Positions 15,902 to 24,029 of a stretch of DNA of 36,651 nt are shown here, piece after piece. Every line of letters begins with the position of its first letter. The stretch's first letter is position 1. A program made the position numbers and the translations under genes. This DNA is from Planktothrix serta PCC 8927 (GTDB lineage Bacteria > Cyanobacteriota > Cyanobacteriia > Cyanobacteriales > Microcoleaceae). Location of the stretch: the NCBI RefSeq assembly GCF_900010725.2, contig NZ_LR734883.1, forward strand, positions 57,042 to 93,692, written 5' to 3'. The notes under the pieces are model-generated. The model saw nothing but the letters and a program-made list of their open reading frames with translations. It did not search any database and was not told where the DNA came from.

Positions 15902-18025
15902 TTAGAGTTTGCCAAAAGCCCCCCAAATTAAACCGGAAATTAGCCCCCAAATACTGCCAATTCCAGCCGATACAATAATTGCACCCATTAATAGAGGAGT
16001 TGCGCCTGTTGTCGAAGAACTATCTAAAACATTAGCAAAAGTTGTGGCGCCTAAAACCCCTAAACCTGCCCCTGAAATTGCTCCTAAAAAATTACCCCAA
16101 ATTGCGCCTAAAAATGCTCCCCGTCGCCCGGATAAATGCAGAGATAAAGGTAAACTAGGGGCACCTCCAACGGTTCCAAATAACCCGCCAGCAACGATTC
16201 CTCCAAGGGTTCCAACACCCGCCGCCACAATAGTAGTAGCAATGATTCTCAGGGCAATTTCCGAGAAAGATAATGTTGAATTAACATTGAGTTTGATTTG
16301 TTCAAATTGCTGCCAGCCAACGGCTAAAATTCCTAATCCCATTCCCCCTAAAGTTCCTAAATATGAGCCCCAAACTCCTCCCACAAAGGCGCCTCGTCTG
16401 CCCCACAACCGCCCAATATGGGGAAGGGATAAGGGCGGTTTAAATAAATGCCAAATTGCCCCCCAAATCATTCCCATTAACCCCCCCCAAATTAAGGTTT
16501 GACCAATCAGGGGTTCCTGTTCTACTACTCCAAAGATAAACCCGGCAATTACCGCCGCTACAAAAATCCCTGACCAGCCCCCTAAAATTAAGGCAATTCC
16601 TCGGTGTATCCCCCCTGGTGGAGGGAGATACACACTAATTACGACCCCCAAAAAACTGCCCCACATTGCCCCCACAATTAACCCGCCTAGAATCGCTTCT
16701 TTGCCTTGCACAAAGGCAAAAATTAAGGCAATAATTGCTGATAAAACCGACGTTCCCCACAGTCCTCCTAAGACCACACCTTCAAATAAATTCCCGAATA
16801 AAGTTTGCAGGTGCAAGTTAGAAGTTTGGGGCAAAACCAGGGAATTTTTAACCCTGGGAGTGGCAGAAATAGAACGATTTACTGGAGTAAATAAAGACCG
16901 TTGATTAACAGAGGCAGGTTTATTATTTAAAACTCGTTTACGTTTACGTTTGAGGGGTTGTAAATGTTGTTTTTGGGTAACGGCTAGACGGGAAGGAAAG
17001 GGATCTCGCCCTCCTAATTTTTCGGCGCGATCGCACCAAGGACAACGGCTTAAATGATTGCCATAACGATGTTCAGGTTGTTGACTACAGGTGATTAAAT
17101 TGGCTTCAGCTTCTTTCAATCCCATTAACCAAGTTTTCGCATCGGGTCTAACTTGGGGATTATTATAAGCTGTCTCAAAACATTGAATAAATAATTGTTG
17201 TAATTTTGGGTATAATAATTCAAACGGGGGAGCATAGGGCATCGGTTGATAGGGAACCTGTCTTGTCCCATAAACGAAATGACCCGCCCTGACCCTAGAC
17301 TCAATGGCTGGAGGGTCGCCACTCCCTTGATAGACCCCGGAAAACGGGTGTGTTCCTTCCATCAGCAGCAGAAAGATTAACACCGCCAGTCCAAACCGAT
17401 CCTGTTCTGGGGTGCGGTTTAACTCCCGAAAGGCTTGTCCTTGGAGTTCTGGGGGGGTAAATTCGGCTTTACCGACGGGACAACGATAAATAAACCCGGT
17501 ATCGGGATCTCGCACTTGGAAAGAGTCGGTATCAACGAGGGTGACTAAGGCGGTATCGCTCACTAAAATATTAGATTCGTTAACATCTCCAATCACATAT
17601 CCACTACTATGTAAATCGGCAAAGGATGCAACTAAATTACGAGCGGTGCGATGGAGATATAAATAATTAAATAAAGGCTTTTGTTCGCGGCGACTTTTAG
17701 GAGTATAAAAAATATGAATGGGGGTGGCTTTCTTGACACGCGGCATTAAATAACCCAGAATTTGCCGTTTATGATCGGTGGTATGCAGTAGGTCAAGGGG
17801 CCAAGCGATGGCCGTCAGTCCTGGGGAAACCATCGCCGTTGCAGGGGGATAGTTATACATGACGGTGAGTTTATCGGCGTCCTCGTCGGTGGGTTTATGG
17901 TAGATTTTGGCAACTAAATTCGCATCTTCTAAAATGCCATAGATGCGTCCTTCCCCCCCACTCCCTAGAGGGGTGCGGGTATCGAGAGTAATGATTTGTC
18001 CGTTAAACTGGCGTTGCAGCCGCAT
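15902..18025 (-). CDS. Divergent protein kinase with zinc-knuckle and glycine-rich membrane domain
   Basis: 707 residues. The N-terminal kinase-like domain (1-305) has a glycine loop GSGGEG (21-26), Lys40 (VAKIY), a catalytic loop with Asp147 and Asn152 (GDVNESNIL) but no HRD, Asp165 in VDTDS instead of DFG, and FTPPEL (189-194) for APE. This is the divergent kinase type often seen with vWA and PP2C proteins, but neither is a neighbour here. A Cys/His cluster follows (Cys313, His319, His324, Cys328, Cys331; CPWC), then a basic linker (358-365). Residues 410-707 are about eight hydrophobic, Gly/Ala/Trp-rich segments with repeated WG motifs; 542-570 and 633-661 are near duplicates (GRRGAF...WG...LG). 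The substrate and signal are unknown. It is flanked by gaps of about 380 bases, so it stands alone. Confidence 0.8.
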   Translation of the reverse strand: MRLQRQFNGQIITLDTRTPLGSGGEGRIYGILEDANLVAKIYHKPTDEDADKLTVMYNYPPATAMVSPGLTAIAWPLDLLHTTDHKRQILGYLMPRVKKATPIHIFYTPKSRREQKPLFNYLYLHRTARNLVASFADLHSSGYVIGDVNESNILVSDTALVTLVDTDSFQVRDPDTGFIYRCPVGKAEFTPPELQGQAFRELNRTPEQDRFGLAVLIFLLLMEGTHPFSGVYQGSGDPPAIESRVRAGHFVYGTRQVPYQPMPYAPPFELLYPKLQQLFIQCFETAYNNPQVRPDAKTWLMGLKEAEANLITCSQQPEHRYGNHLSRCPWCDRAEKLGGRDPFPSRLAVTQKQHLQPLKRKRKRVLNNKPASVNQRSLFTPVNRSISATPRVKNSLVLPQTSNLHLQTLFGNLFEGVVLGGLWGTSVLSAIIALIFAFVQGKEAILGGLIVGAMWGSFLGVVISVYLPPPGGIHRGIALILGGWSGIFVAAVIAGFIFGVVEQEPLIGQTLIWGGLMGMIWGAIWHLFKPPLSLPHIGRLWGRRGAFVGGVWGSYLGTLGGMGLGILAVGWQQFEQIKLNVNSTLSFSEIALRIIATTIVAAGVGTLGGIVAGGLFGTVGGAPSLPLSLHLSGRRGAFLGAIWGNFLGAISGAGLGVLGATTFANVLDSSSTTGATPLLMGAIIVSAGIGSIWGLISGLIWGAFGKL

Positions 18026-18224
18026 AGCAAGTTAGGGGTTGAATCGTTGCACCTATTGAATCGTACTTAAAGCATAGCGTGTTGGGGAAGTTATTAATGC
18101 CCGGAAATAAATTTCGGGTTGAAAGCTAAAGTGATCTAAAGATAACTCAGGATTTGTATTTATTAACCTGTTTTAACCTGGATTTATTATTGATTTGAGA
18201 AGTTGGCGATCGCATACCCCGATA

Positions 18225-18410
18225 TTAGGCTAACAACTGTACAGCATTAAAGGAATGGTAACTCACCCCATAGGGTGAGATGGAAGTCATGCTATTGAGA
18301 GAGGGGAGACTTAAGCCTAATGCTTTATCTTATAAAAAGTAATAGATTTGTCTATCACACTATCTGCTCCAAAAATGCACTTCCCTGGCTGGCGGAGTGC
18401 ATTTTTATTG
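18225..18410 (+). ncRNA. Candidate small structured RNA ending in a strong terminator
   Basis: Several complementary pairs are ordered as a stand-alone RNA on the plus strand. TTAGGCT (18225-18231) pairs with AGCCTAA (18314-18320) and encloses a hairpin CTCACCC/GGGTGAG (18262-18268, 18273-18279). AGCATTA (18243-18249) can instead pair with TAATGCT (18318-18324), giving two exclusive folds. An 11-bp terminator stem with T-run closes the segment. No open frame covers it. The promoter and true 5' end are not clear, and I do not recognise the family. The terminator could instead serve the convergent minus-strand neighbour. Confidence 0.35.
18371..18410 (+). terminator. Rho-independent-type terminator
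   Basis: AAAAATGCACT (18371-18381) and AGTGCATTTTT (18396-18406) form a perfect 11-bp stem around a 14-base loop, continuing into TTG. It is almost symmetric, with an A tract on the other side, so it could work in both directions. The TPR gene, however, ends beside it only on its 3' side (18412), which makes minus-strand use as the TPR terminator equally possible. Confidence 0.7.
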
Positions 18411-18411
18411 T

Positions 18412-19221
18412 TTATTTTAATGTCAGAAAATGATTTAAGGCAATAACAACTTTGGGCGGCCAGCGTCTAACAGTTTTCACCCAATCAATATTTTTATATC
18501 TAGCATCAAGTCCAACCACAGCGACCCAATTGCTTTCCGCTTCTCCAGGTTTTCCGCTATCCCATAAACAAGCAGTTAACGCGGCTCGCATATCGGCAAA
18601 GTTGGGATATTTACGCACTAGATTTTTCATGGTTTTAATCGATTCTTCCTGTCGTCCAACTTGATATAATGTTAAGGCATAATTGGCACGAGCAAAGGAA
18701 TAATTTTTATCTAAATCACTGGCGGTTTGATAATCTAAAAGAGCAGCTTCCCATTTTCCTAATCCCGCTTCAGCATTACCTCGATTATTATAAGCTACAG
18801 CATCATTGGGATTAATTTCTAAGACTTTATTATAATCTGCGATCGCTTTTTTCCACTCTCCTAAACCTTCATAAGCCACCCCTCGGTTTAAATAGGAATC
18901 AGGAAAATTAGGAGCTAATTCTATCGATTGATTATAATCTGAAATTCCTTGATTGAGTTTATTTTGACTAATTCTAACATTACCTCGGTTACTCCACATC
19001 GCCGGATTTTCTGGATATTGATCGAGAATTTCAGTCCAATAAGTTTCTGCTTGAGCAAATTCACCCGCTTGAGTGGCTGTAAACGCTTGCCCAAGCATAG
19101 CATCTAAATCGGAAGATAGGGATTGATTTTCAGCCCCCAGAGGGGTGGAATTTCCCCAAGGGACTAGGAAAATACTCAACAAGAGGATCAAAGTCAGACA
19201 AAATGGACGAATCTTAGCCAT
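18412..19221 (-). CDS. Exported tetratricopeptide-repeat (TPR) protein
   Basis: 269 residues from ATG 19221; a TTG three codons upstream is unlikely. A typical signal peptide (about 5-30: a basic start, LTLILLLSIFLV, then a probable cleavage region near GAENQ) targets it to periplasm or thylakoid lumen. At least four consecutive TPR units follow (about 50-185), e.g. AMWSNRGNVRISQNKLNQGI and SYLNRGVAYEGLGEWKKAI, with a fifth weaker one. The C-terminal 60 residues (WVAVVGLDARYKNIDWVKTV, RRWPPKVV) form a conserved-looking cap. TPRs mediate protein binding; the lumenal location and psb28 next door would allow a photosystem assembly role, but that is inference. It is divergently arranged with psb28. 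Confidence 0.88.
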   Translation of the reverse strand: MAKIRPFCLTLILLLSIFLVPWGNSTPLGAENQSLSSDLDAMLGQAFTATQAGEFAQAETYWTEILDQYPENPAMWSNRGNVRISQNKLNQGISDYNQSIELAPNFPDSYLNRGVAYEGLGEWKKAIADYNKVLEINPNDAVAYNNRGNAEAGLGKWEAALLDYQTASDLDKNYSFARANYALTLYQVGRQEESIKTMKNLVRKYPNFADMRAALTACLWDSGKPGEAESNWVAVVGLDARYKNIDWVKTVRRWPPKVVIALNHFLTLK

Positions 19222-19411
19222 GAACTGCAATCAGCGAGATCGAATCACACTATTGTACTCAAAGGCGGGGGTAAAATCATCTGTCAACGGCGGAGTGGGG
19301 CGGTGTCTAGGGTGTGTAAGCATAACAAAAGCCGGATTTTGTGTTGTTCACTGCCATATCGTGAGAAAATAAGATGTTAACTCTTAAACGAAAAAGGTTT
19401 AACAAAACAAT

Positions 19412-19750
19412 ATGGTAGCTAAAATTCAGTTTTCAAAAGGTATTGATGAAGAAGCAATTCCTGATGTTCGCCTCACTCGTTCACGAGATGGTAGTCAAGG
19501 AACAGCAACATTTTATTTTCAGAAACCTAAAGCCTTAGCTGATGATGCAACGGCAGATATCACGGGAATGTATATGATTGATGATGAAGGAGAAATCATA
19601 ACCCGTGAGGTTAAAGCTAAGTTTGTGAATGGAAGACCAACGGAAATTGAAGCCATTCATTTAATGAGATCTCCTGAAGAATGGGAGCGTTTCATGAGGT
19701 TTATGGAACGTTATGCAGAAGTCAATGGATTAGAATTCTCTAAATCCTAA
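19412..19750 (+). CDS. psb28: Photosystem II assembly protein Psb28
   Basis: 112 residues, full length. Psb28 is a small soluble protein on the cytoplasmic face that binds the CP47 side of PSII assembly intermediates (RC47) and is released before the complex matures. The sequence is typical throughout: [20 protein letters not shown] near the start, [22 protein letters not shown], and [20 protein letters not shown] towards the end. There are no membrane segments. ATG 19412 is the only sensible start. It is followed 89 bases later by moaB on the same strand. Confidence 0.96.
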   Translation: MVAKIQFSKGIDEEAIPDVRLTRSRDGSQGTATFYFQKPKALADDATADITGMYMIDDEGEIITREVKAKFVNGRPTEIEAIHLMRSPEEWERFMRFMERYAEVNGLEFSKS

Positions 19751-19839
19751 CTTCTTAGGAGTTAGGGGTCTAATTTCTAAATTTAATCGGCATAATTTGG
19801 GGGAAATATAGGAATTATGGCTTCTAACTTCTAATATTT

Positions 19840-20367
19840 ATGGTTCTGAAAATACAGTTTATGAGTTCAACGGTTCCTCATCCCACTTCTTCAGAATTTC
19901 TAGTGAATTGTGCTGTAATTACGGTGAGTGATACTCGCAGCCTAGAAACAGATAAAAGTGGTCAATTGATTCACCAGTTTTTACAGAATGCCGGTTATCC
20001 AATTCTCGATTATCAAATTATTAAAGATGAACCTGCGGAAATTACAGCAATATTGAAAAAGCTCTGTCAAATTCCTCAACTCGATGCTTGTATTTTGAAT
20101 GGCGGGACGGGAATTTCTCCGCGAGATACCACCTATGATGCGATAGAGAAATTATTAGAAAAAACTTTACCCGGATTTGGGGAAATTTTTAGAACTTTGA
20201 GTTATGCTGAAATTGGGTCAAGAGCGATCGCTTCCCGTGCTGTTGCTGGAGTTTGTCAAGGAAAATTAGTCTTTTCTGTTCCGGGATCTTCTAATGCCGT
20301 AAAATTAGCAATGGAACAACTAATTATACCCGAATTAGCTCACTTAGTTAAAGTATTACGTTCATAG
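19840..20367 (+). CDS. moaB: Molybdenum cofactor biosynthesis protein MoaB/MogA type
   Basis: 175 residues. Proteins of this family adenylylate molybdopterin before molybdate insertion (MogA) or are close homologues named MoaB. The molybdopterin-binding fold is clear: VNCAVITVSDTRSLETDKSG (about 23-42), the loop LNGGTGISPRDTTYDA with the conserved GGTG and Asp residues, and the C-terminal signature VFSVPGSSNAVKLAM. The first seven residues may not be real: a second ATG at 19861 leaves the whole conserved fold, and neither start has a convincing ribosome-binding site. Molybdenum cofactor would serve nitrate reductase; no other mo- genes are in the window. Confidence 0.9.
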   Translation: MVLKIQFMSSTVPHPTSSEFLVNCAVITVSDTRSLETDKSGQLIHQFLQNAGYPILDYQIIKDEPAEITAILKKLCQIPQLDACILNGGTGISPRDTTYDAIEKLLEKTLPGFGEIFRTLSYAEIGSRAIASRAVAGVCQGKLVFSVPGSSNAVKLAMEQLIIPELAHLVKVLRS

Positions 20368-20415
20368 ACCCAGTTTTGGGGTGTAATTTCCTTATATAGG
20401 AGAACACTTAATTTT

Positions 20416-20823
20416 ATGAATTTTGCAACTCTTGCTCCTAGTCTTGATACCTTTTTAGAAGACTTAAAAAGTGCTGATTTAGTTGGTATTTCTGTCTTGC
20501 AAAAAAACTTAGGTTTACGTTTAAATTTTACATTTGGGCCAGAGTCCCCTAATGTAGCAATTGAACTTAATCACTTAGTCCATTTGATTCTATCTCAACC
20601 CCTCAACCCAGATGATCAAGATTTCTGCTATTGGGTCGGTGAAGTTGAATTAAAAACTGTAAACCCAAATGATTCTGATATTTTATCAGTTTTATCCTAT
20701 CCTTTTGTTCAGAAAAATTATCAGGATATAGATTCATCACCTCTAGTTTATTTTAGATTGGAAGGTGATATCTCTTTAGTTGCAATTTGTCGAAATTATA
20801 AATTATTTACAGAGATTCAATAA
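20416..20823 (+). CDS. Hypothetical protein, 135 residues
   Basis: I do not recognise a family. The predicted product is soluble, acidic and mixed alpha/beta, with no signal peptide, cysteine cluster or repeated unit. A TAGGAGA ribosome-binding site (about 20396-20402) lies 13 bases ahead of the ATG, and codon use matches the neighbours, which supports a real gene. It follows moaB by 48 bases and precedes a repeat-containing gap, so it may be the last gene of a psb28-moaB transcript. No role can be given. Confidence 0.6.
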   Translation: MNFATLAPSLDTFLEDLKSADLVGISVLQKNLGLRLNFTFGPESPNVAIELNHLVHLILSQPLNPDDQDFCYWVGEVELKTVNPNDSDILSVLSYPFVQKNYQDIDSSPLVYFRLEGDISLVAICRNYKLFTEIQ

Positions 20824-20898
20824 TGGCTTGGCTTTACACCAAGATCAACAGAATACTACAGGGAAGCAGATCCTCCCTAATCTTATTTCAAGGTAGAA

Positions 20899-20942
20899 CC
20901 TTGATTCTATCCTATTCTTCGTGTCTTCGTGTCTTTGTGGTT
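20899..20942. repeat. CTTCGTGTCTT repeat, copy upstream of the MBL-fold gene
   Basis: CCTTGAT (20899-20905) is followed by the 26-bp core CTTCGTGTCTTCGTGTCTTT, then GTGGTT (20917-20942). Related cores lie at 15748-15773 and 35466-35491, and a reverse-complement copy at 35246-35271. It is non-coding; an apparent GTG start at 20929 lies inside it. Confidence 0.75.
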
Positions 20943-21009
20943 CGTTAAAAAAAATAACGATAGTTTTTCTCTACACTACAATAGTAGTGATGTGTTCAAA
21001 TCAAATTCT

Positions 21010-21792
21010 ATGTATTTCACTTGGCTAGATAGTAATTCTTGGTTACTGGAAATAAGCGGAAAAAATATTCTGATAGACCCTTGGTTAGTGGGTGCATTAA
21101 CCTTTGGGAATCTGAATTGGTTATTTAAAGGGGAAAGACGAAACCCGCGACCCATTCCGCAAAAGATTGACTTAATTTTATTATCTCAGGGATTAGAAGA
21201 TCATGCCCATCCTGAAACCTTAAAACAATTGAATAAAAATATCCCCGTTGTGGGTTCTCCCAATGCGGCAAAAGTTGCTCAAGGGTTAGGATATACTCAA
21301 GTTCGAGCTTTGGAACAGGGAACAACCTATTGTTTAGAAAACCAGATTGAAATTAAAGCACTTCCCGGTTCTCCCATTGGCCCAACAACTATCGAAAACG
21401 CCTATCTTTTAAAAGACTTAACAACCGGAAATACTGTTTATTATGAACCTCATGGATATCATGCTCCTGAGTTAAAAGAAATGGCTGCTATTGATGTTGT
21501 CATTACCCCCTTAATTAATATTAGTTTACCCTTAGTGGGGCCAATTATTCGCGGACAACAAACGGCGTTAGACTTAGCAAAATTAGTTCATCCCCAGGTG
21601 ATGTTACCCACCGCCGAAGCCGGGGATGTGGTTTATGAAGGGTTGTTAGTTTCTCTATTAAAAGTGAGTGGAAATCTTGAGGATTTTCGCTCAATGTTAG
21701 CTAGAGAAAATCTATCCACACGGGTACTAAATCCCCAACCGGGAGAACGATTTGAAGTGTCCTTACAACAGCGTCCTGTAAGTGTGGTTTAA
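21010..21792 (+). CDS. Metallo-beta-lactamase-fold protein with altered metal motif
   Basis: 260 residues from ATG 21010. An upstream GTG at 20929 would start inside a dispersed repeat and add 27 unrelated residues, so I reject it. The fold is seen from MYFTWLDSNSWLLEISG, a typical first beta hairpin, then ILIDPWLVG and LILLSQGLEDHAHPETL. The usual HxHxDH metal motif reads QGLEDH here: the first two histidines are Gln and Leu, only Asp-His remains, and another His follows two residues later. Later histidines occur in YEPHGYHAPEL and KLVHPQVMLP. This variant seems to be a conserved cyanobacterial type (from memory) rather than a decayed copy. Catalytic activity is uncertain; no pathway is suggested by the neighbours. 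Confidence 0.82.
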   Translation: MYFTWLDSNSWLLEISGKNILIDPWLVGALTFGNLNWLFKGERRNPRPIPQKIDLILLSQGLEDHAHPETLKQLNKNIPVVGSPNAAKVAQGLGYTQVRALEQGTTYCLENQIEIKALPGSPIGPTTIENAYLLKDLTTGNTVYYEPHGYHAPELKEMAAIDVVITPLINISLPLVGPIIRGQQTALDLAKLVHPQVMLPTAEAGDVVYEGLLVSLLKVSGNLEDFRSMLARENLSTRVLNPQPGERFEVSLQQRPVSVV

Positions 21793-21924
21793 TATAGCAA
21801 TCCGTGTAGGATTTCTGATCAAAACCTGTAGGGGTGATGTCCCTCCAAACCCAGGCGCCAAGAGGGTTTGGAGGGACGCCACCCCTACGATAAAATATTA
21901 CAACTGATTTAGACTTGCTATATT
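21791..21924. repeat. 134-bp miniature element with 10-bp terminal inverted repeats
   Basis: AATATAGCAA (21791-21800) and TTGCTATATT (21915-21924) are perfect terminal inverted repeats. Inside, GTAGGGGTGATGTCCCTCCAAACC and its near reverse complement can fold into a long hairpin. There is no coding capacity. The right half is shared with 15660-15717. The left end overlaps the stop codon of the MBL-fold gene. A G/C-rich hairpin at about 21930-21965 (CTCCCC/GGGGGAG) follows and may terminate both convergent genes. The structure is MITE-like; the mobilising transposase is not known. Confidence 0.75.
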
Positions 21925-21982
21925 AAGAATTCTTCTCCCCTTGACCTGCGGTTGAGGGGTTGGGGGAGACGTCTAATAAACT

Positions 21983-23044
21983 TTAAAGAATTGCAGCACA
22001 AACCGCCGCCCCAACTAACCCAACTTGGGGATTTAAGACGACATAAACGGGAACTTTTGCTAAGATGGGTTTCATTCTGCCTTTATTAGAAAAAGCCTGC
22101 ATAAATTCAGGAGTTTCTAATAAAGGTAAAATTTTAGGCGCAATTCCTCCCGCAATATATAACCCGTTATAAGGTAATAGTTTTAACGCTAAATTTCCGG
22201 CTTCTGCTCCATAAGCTTCAACAAAAAGCTGCATCGTTTGTTGTGAAAGATGATCCTGTTTTTCTAAAGCGGCTTGAGAAATCACGGCGGCGGGATCTAC
22301 CGTAACTTCTGCTAACCCGATTTGATGCTCCCACTCTTTAACAACTTGGGCAATTTCTGGAGACTCTTTTGCTAGATTGCGATCGCGTAAAAATTGATAA
22401 ATTGACACAATTCCCGGCCCAGAAACCACCCGCTCAACAGACACTCGATCAATATTATGTTTCGCTAACAAATATTTCATTAACTGAAATTCTAATTCAG
22501 AACGGGGAGCAAAATCCGTATGACCTCCCTCACAGGGATACACCTTAATTCCATTGCTTAAAGGTGTAACAAAACATTCTCCTAACCCCGTCCCTGCACC
22601 AATTACCCCAATAGGAGAACCAGCTTGAGGCTGTCCTTTTTGTAAGGTTAAAACATCAGTTTCCGGTAAACCCGTCACCCCGTAACCAATGGCTTCAAAA
22701 TCATTAATTAAAGTTACAGAAGCAATGGCTAATTCTGCTGCTAAACGTAGGCTATCTAAGCGCCAAGGCAAATTCGTTAATTTCGCAGTTTGATTTACCA
22801 CTGGCCCCGCAATGGCAAAACAAGCTGTTTCCGGTTGGGGAATATACCCCAGTTGTTCACTTGCTGCTTGCAAAAATAACTGCACAATCGGGACTAAATC
22901 AGGATAATCCCCACTCAAATATCGAGACTCATAGAGAGTTTTTAATCGTTCTTGCATTTGGGGGGCTTCAACTGTAATAGTGGCATTCACTAAGCGCAAA
23001 ATCGTTTTTGTACCACCAATATCTCCGGCTAATAATAATGTCAT
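21983..23044 (-). CDS. glk: Glucokinase
   Basis: Phosphorylates glucose to glucose-6-phosphate with ATP, feeding glycolysis and the oxidative pentose phosphate pathway; cytoplasmic. 353 residues, normal for cyanobacterial Glk. The phosphate-binding loop LLAGDIGGTKT is at 4-14, the glucose-contact region INDFEAIGYG with its catalytic Asp is near 110, the adenosine region reads VIGAGTGLGE, the sugar-site motif is CEGGHTDFAPRSE, and VVSGPGIVSIY follows, as in the bacterial glucokinase family (not the ROK family, as the CXCGXXGC zinc motif is absent). It is convergent with the MBL-fold gene and 105 bases ahead of the L,D-transpeptidase gene on the same strand when read in order. Confidence 0.93.
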   Translation of the reverse strand: MTLLLAGDIGGTKTILRLVNATITVEAPQMQERLKTLYESRYLSGDYPDLVPIVQLFLQAASEQLGYIPQPETACFAIAGPVVNQTAKLTNLPWRLDSLRLAAELAIASVTLINDFEAIGYGVTGLPETDVLTLQKGQPQAGSPIGVIGAGTGLGECFVTPLSNGIKVYPCEGGHTDFAPRSELEFQLMKYLLAKHNIDRVSVERVVSGPGIVSIYQFLRDRNLAKESPEIAQVVKEWEHQIGLAEVTVDPAAVISQAALEKQDHLSQQTMQLFVEAYGAEAGNLALKLLPYNGLYIAGGIAPKILPLLETPEFMQAFSNKGRMKPILAKVPVYVVLNPQVGLVGAAVCAAIL

Positions 23045-23148
23045 ATTTACATAAAAAGATCGAGGTTTGTCTTTTTTGTCAGCTTAATAAACTGATCTCA
23101 ACATTTCAATGGGTGCAGCAAGGTTAATCTGCGTTCAGTTTACCGTAT

Positions 23149-23829
23149 TTAAGGTTCGACGATGACAGGGGTGCCAATTTTCACCATCTCAAATAGAGTC
23201 AGAACATCTTGATTAAACATCCGAATACAGCCGTGAGATGCTGCTTGTCCAACGGTTTCGGTGTTAGGAGTTCCATGAAACCCAATAGAGTTTTTTCCAT
23301 CTGTCCAAAACCCAATCCAACGCTCACCCAAGGGATTATCTGGCCCTGGAGGAATAATATCTCCGGTGAGGGGATGTTCCCAAGTGGGATGGGAAATCAT
23401 TGAAATCACTTGATATTGACCGACAGGAGTTTCCCAACCTTCTCGACCAACGGCGATCGGATAACTGGTTTGGAGGTGTTGATTTTGATAGACATAAACA
23501 CGACGTTGATTTAATTTAATTACCAGTTGTAAATTAACTTCAATGGTGTTAGGAATTGGCTGTTTTGATGGGGGGAATAAGGTAGAAGTTGCAAATTTAG
23601 GGGTTCTGGGGGTTAATAATTTAACCGGGGATGGAGCCAGGGGAATCGGATTTTGGGGATGAACAGATACCGCAATCATCCGTTTTGGGACTGCTCCTAA
23701 AAATACAGTTGTCCCCAAGACAACGGTTGTTAAATATTTCAGAAAACCTTCTTTTCTAACCATTGCACTGTTTGTCTTGACCAAAGAAATGGGTTTAAGG
23801 CTACGCTCAGTTGAACCCTCAGTAACCAT
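23149..23829 (-). CDS. L,D-transpeptidase (YkuD domain)
   Basis: Exported peptidoglycan-modifying enzyme, about 226 residues from ATG 23829. A longer TTG start (23865) is unlikely; an internal ATG at 23763 would place the hydrophobic segment YLTTVVLGTTVFLGAVP right behind a short basic start, as in a normal signal peptide, and is a fair alternative. The C-terminal half is the YkuD fold: VNLQLVIKLNQRRVYVYQNQ, PIAVGREGWETPVGQY, and the catalytic motif HGTPNT... followed by ASHGCIRM with the nucleophilic Cys and the His. It makes 3-3 cross-links or attaches proteins to the wall. The 50 residues before the domain are Pro-rich and probably a flexible linker. It is preceded by a T/G-rich gap with no clear promoter box. 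Confidence 0.9.
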   Translation of the reverse strand: MVTEGSTERSLKPISLVKTNSAMVRKEGFLKYLTTVVLGTTVFLGAVPKRMIAVSVHPQNPIPLAPSPVKLLTPRTPKFATSTLFPPSKQPIPNTIEVNLQLVIKLNQRRVYVYQNQHLQTSYPIAVGREGWETPVGQYQVISMISHPTWEHPLTGDIIPPGPDNPLGERWIGFWTDGKNSIGFHGTPNTETVGQAASHGCIRMFNQDVLTLFEMVKIGTPVIVEP

Positions 23830-23975
23830 TATTGTTTCCCGTGTTTTTCTCCCCGACCTCCCCAAAGTTTAAATTAACATGGGGGAGAAATGGAAAAAAT
23901 TTTTAGATTAGACGTTTAAGAATAAGAAGCAGCCCAATCGAGATTTTTACATAAGCTTAGAAAGAGGAATTACCC

Positions 23976-24029
23976 ATGACACCAAGCGATCGCATTCAAC
24001 GCCAAATTTTACCCACAGGTAAGAATTAG
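23976..24029 (+). other. Short ORF with ribosome-binding site, possible gene remnant
   Basis: A 17-codon frame (MTPSDRIQRQILPTGKN) has AGAGGA seven bases upstream of its ATG and a HIP1 octamer inside. It looks like the beginning of a longer gene cut off at about 24020, where a short inverted repeat GGTGGGT (24029-24035)/ACCCACC (24047-24053) begins. It may be a remnant, a leader or chance. No homologue is recognised. Confidence 0.25.

Larger units (their letters stand above)
18026..18411. other. 386-base gap between the kinase and TPR genes
   Basis: No protein-coding gene was found. The part from 18026 to about 18220 shows only A/T-rich DNA and one HIP1 octamer (18207-18214). The remainder holds the structured-RNA candidate and terminator listed separately. 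Both flanking genes are on the minus strand, so their promoter (for the kinase, at the left end) is also expected here; the minus strand of 18026-18070 has no clear box. Confidence 0.5.

Noticed and set aside
15909-16502. 197-codon plus-strand frame opposite the kinase membrane half
   Set aside because: It is Pro/Ala/Lys-rich shadow coding caused by the Gly-rich codons on the other strand; no ribosome-binding site.
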